Source of the DNA: Chloroflexota bacterium
GTDB lineage: Bacteria > Chloroflexota > Anaerolineae > Anaerolineales > Anaerolineaceae
Assembly: GCA_011053085.1 (NCBI GenBank)
Contig: DSBE01000242.1
Location: 1 to 6,637, forward strand
DNA length: 6,637 bases
Direction: 5' to 3'
Shown piece by piece: positions 6,618 to 6,637 of this stretch. The translations under genes were made by a program, and so were the position numbers. A model generated the notes under the pieces. That model did not search any database. It had not been told where the DNA came from and saw nothing but the letters and a program-made list of their open reading frames with translations. Position 1 is the stretch's first letter; every line of letters starts with the position of its first letter.

Positions 6618-6634
6618 ATGAACGCGCCGTTCAT
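6618..6634. promoter_or_regulatory. Palindrome, possible operator upstream of the reductase promoter
   Basis: ATGAACG (6618-6624) and CGTTCAT (6628-6634) are a perfect 7-bp inverted repeat around CGC. The site is centred about 33 nt upstream of the -35 edge of the reductase promoter. Such spacing would suit a dimeric activator or a regulator shared with a divergent gene beyond the right edge. It could also overlap the start of that gene, since the plus strand is open from ATG codons at 6600-6620, but too little sequence remains to judge. Confidence 0.4.
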
Positions 6635-6637
6635 TGG

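Noticed and set aside
6600..6637. Possible start of a divergent plus-strand gene (in-frame ATG codons at 6600, 6603, 6615 and 6618)
   Set aside because: Only about a dozen codons are visible and no Shine-Dalgarno precedes them, so a gene cannot be supported.

Overview
The window reads as ordinary bacterial chromosome with moderately high GC, dense genes and strong Shine-Dalgarno sites. The fused-E1 architecture, together with the style of the two aldo/keto reductases, resembles what I recall from Chloroflexota (Anaerolineae-like) and Bacteroidota. The GC level and codon use fit Chloroflexota better, but this placement is a guess from protein style, not a test.

Layout. (1) 1-501, minus strand: a Nudix hydrolase whose C-terminus runs off the left edge; it has a complete Nudix box and a probable GTG start. 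(2) 502-671: an AT-rich divergent intergenic region with an imperfect inverted repeat and weak promoter candidates. (3) 672-4382, plus strand: a two-gene operon for a 2-oxoacid dehydrogenase complex, consisting of an 805-residue E1 with alpha and beta subunits fused in one chain, then 9 nt later a 427-residue lipoyl-bearing E2 acyltransferase. (4) 4383-4457: a short gap with a hairpin lacking a U-tract. (5) 4458-5456, plus strand: an aldo/keto reductase. (6) 5476-5511: a strong, nearly symmetrical hairpin flanked by A and T tracts, a bidirectional terminator. (7) 5540-6541, minus strand: a second aldo/keto reductase, paralogous to the first and convergent with it. (8) 6542-6637: its ribosome binding site, a good sigma-70-like promoter and an upstream 7-3-7 palindrome that may be an operator.

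How the genes work together. E1 decarboxylates a 2-oxoacid on thiamine diphosphate and passes the acyl group to the lipoyl arm of E2, which transfers it to CoA. Reoxidation of the lipoyl arm needs an E3 dihydrolipoamide dehydrogenase, which is not in this window. The substrate (pyruvate, branched-chain 2-oxoacids or acetoin-like) cannot be decided from sequence alone. The aldo/keto reductases are NAD(P)H-dependent carbonyl reductases with no demonstrable link to the dehydrogenase complex. The most notable molecular detail is in the E1 cofactor motif, where the usual GDG...NN reads GNA...DD, a reciprocal Asp/Asn exchange. I see no mobile elements, CRISPR arrays, RNA genes or defence-like systems, and no evidence of an entirely new system.
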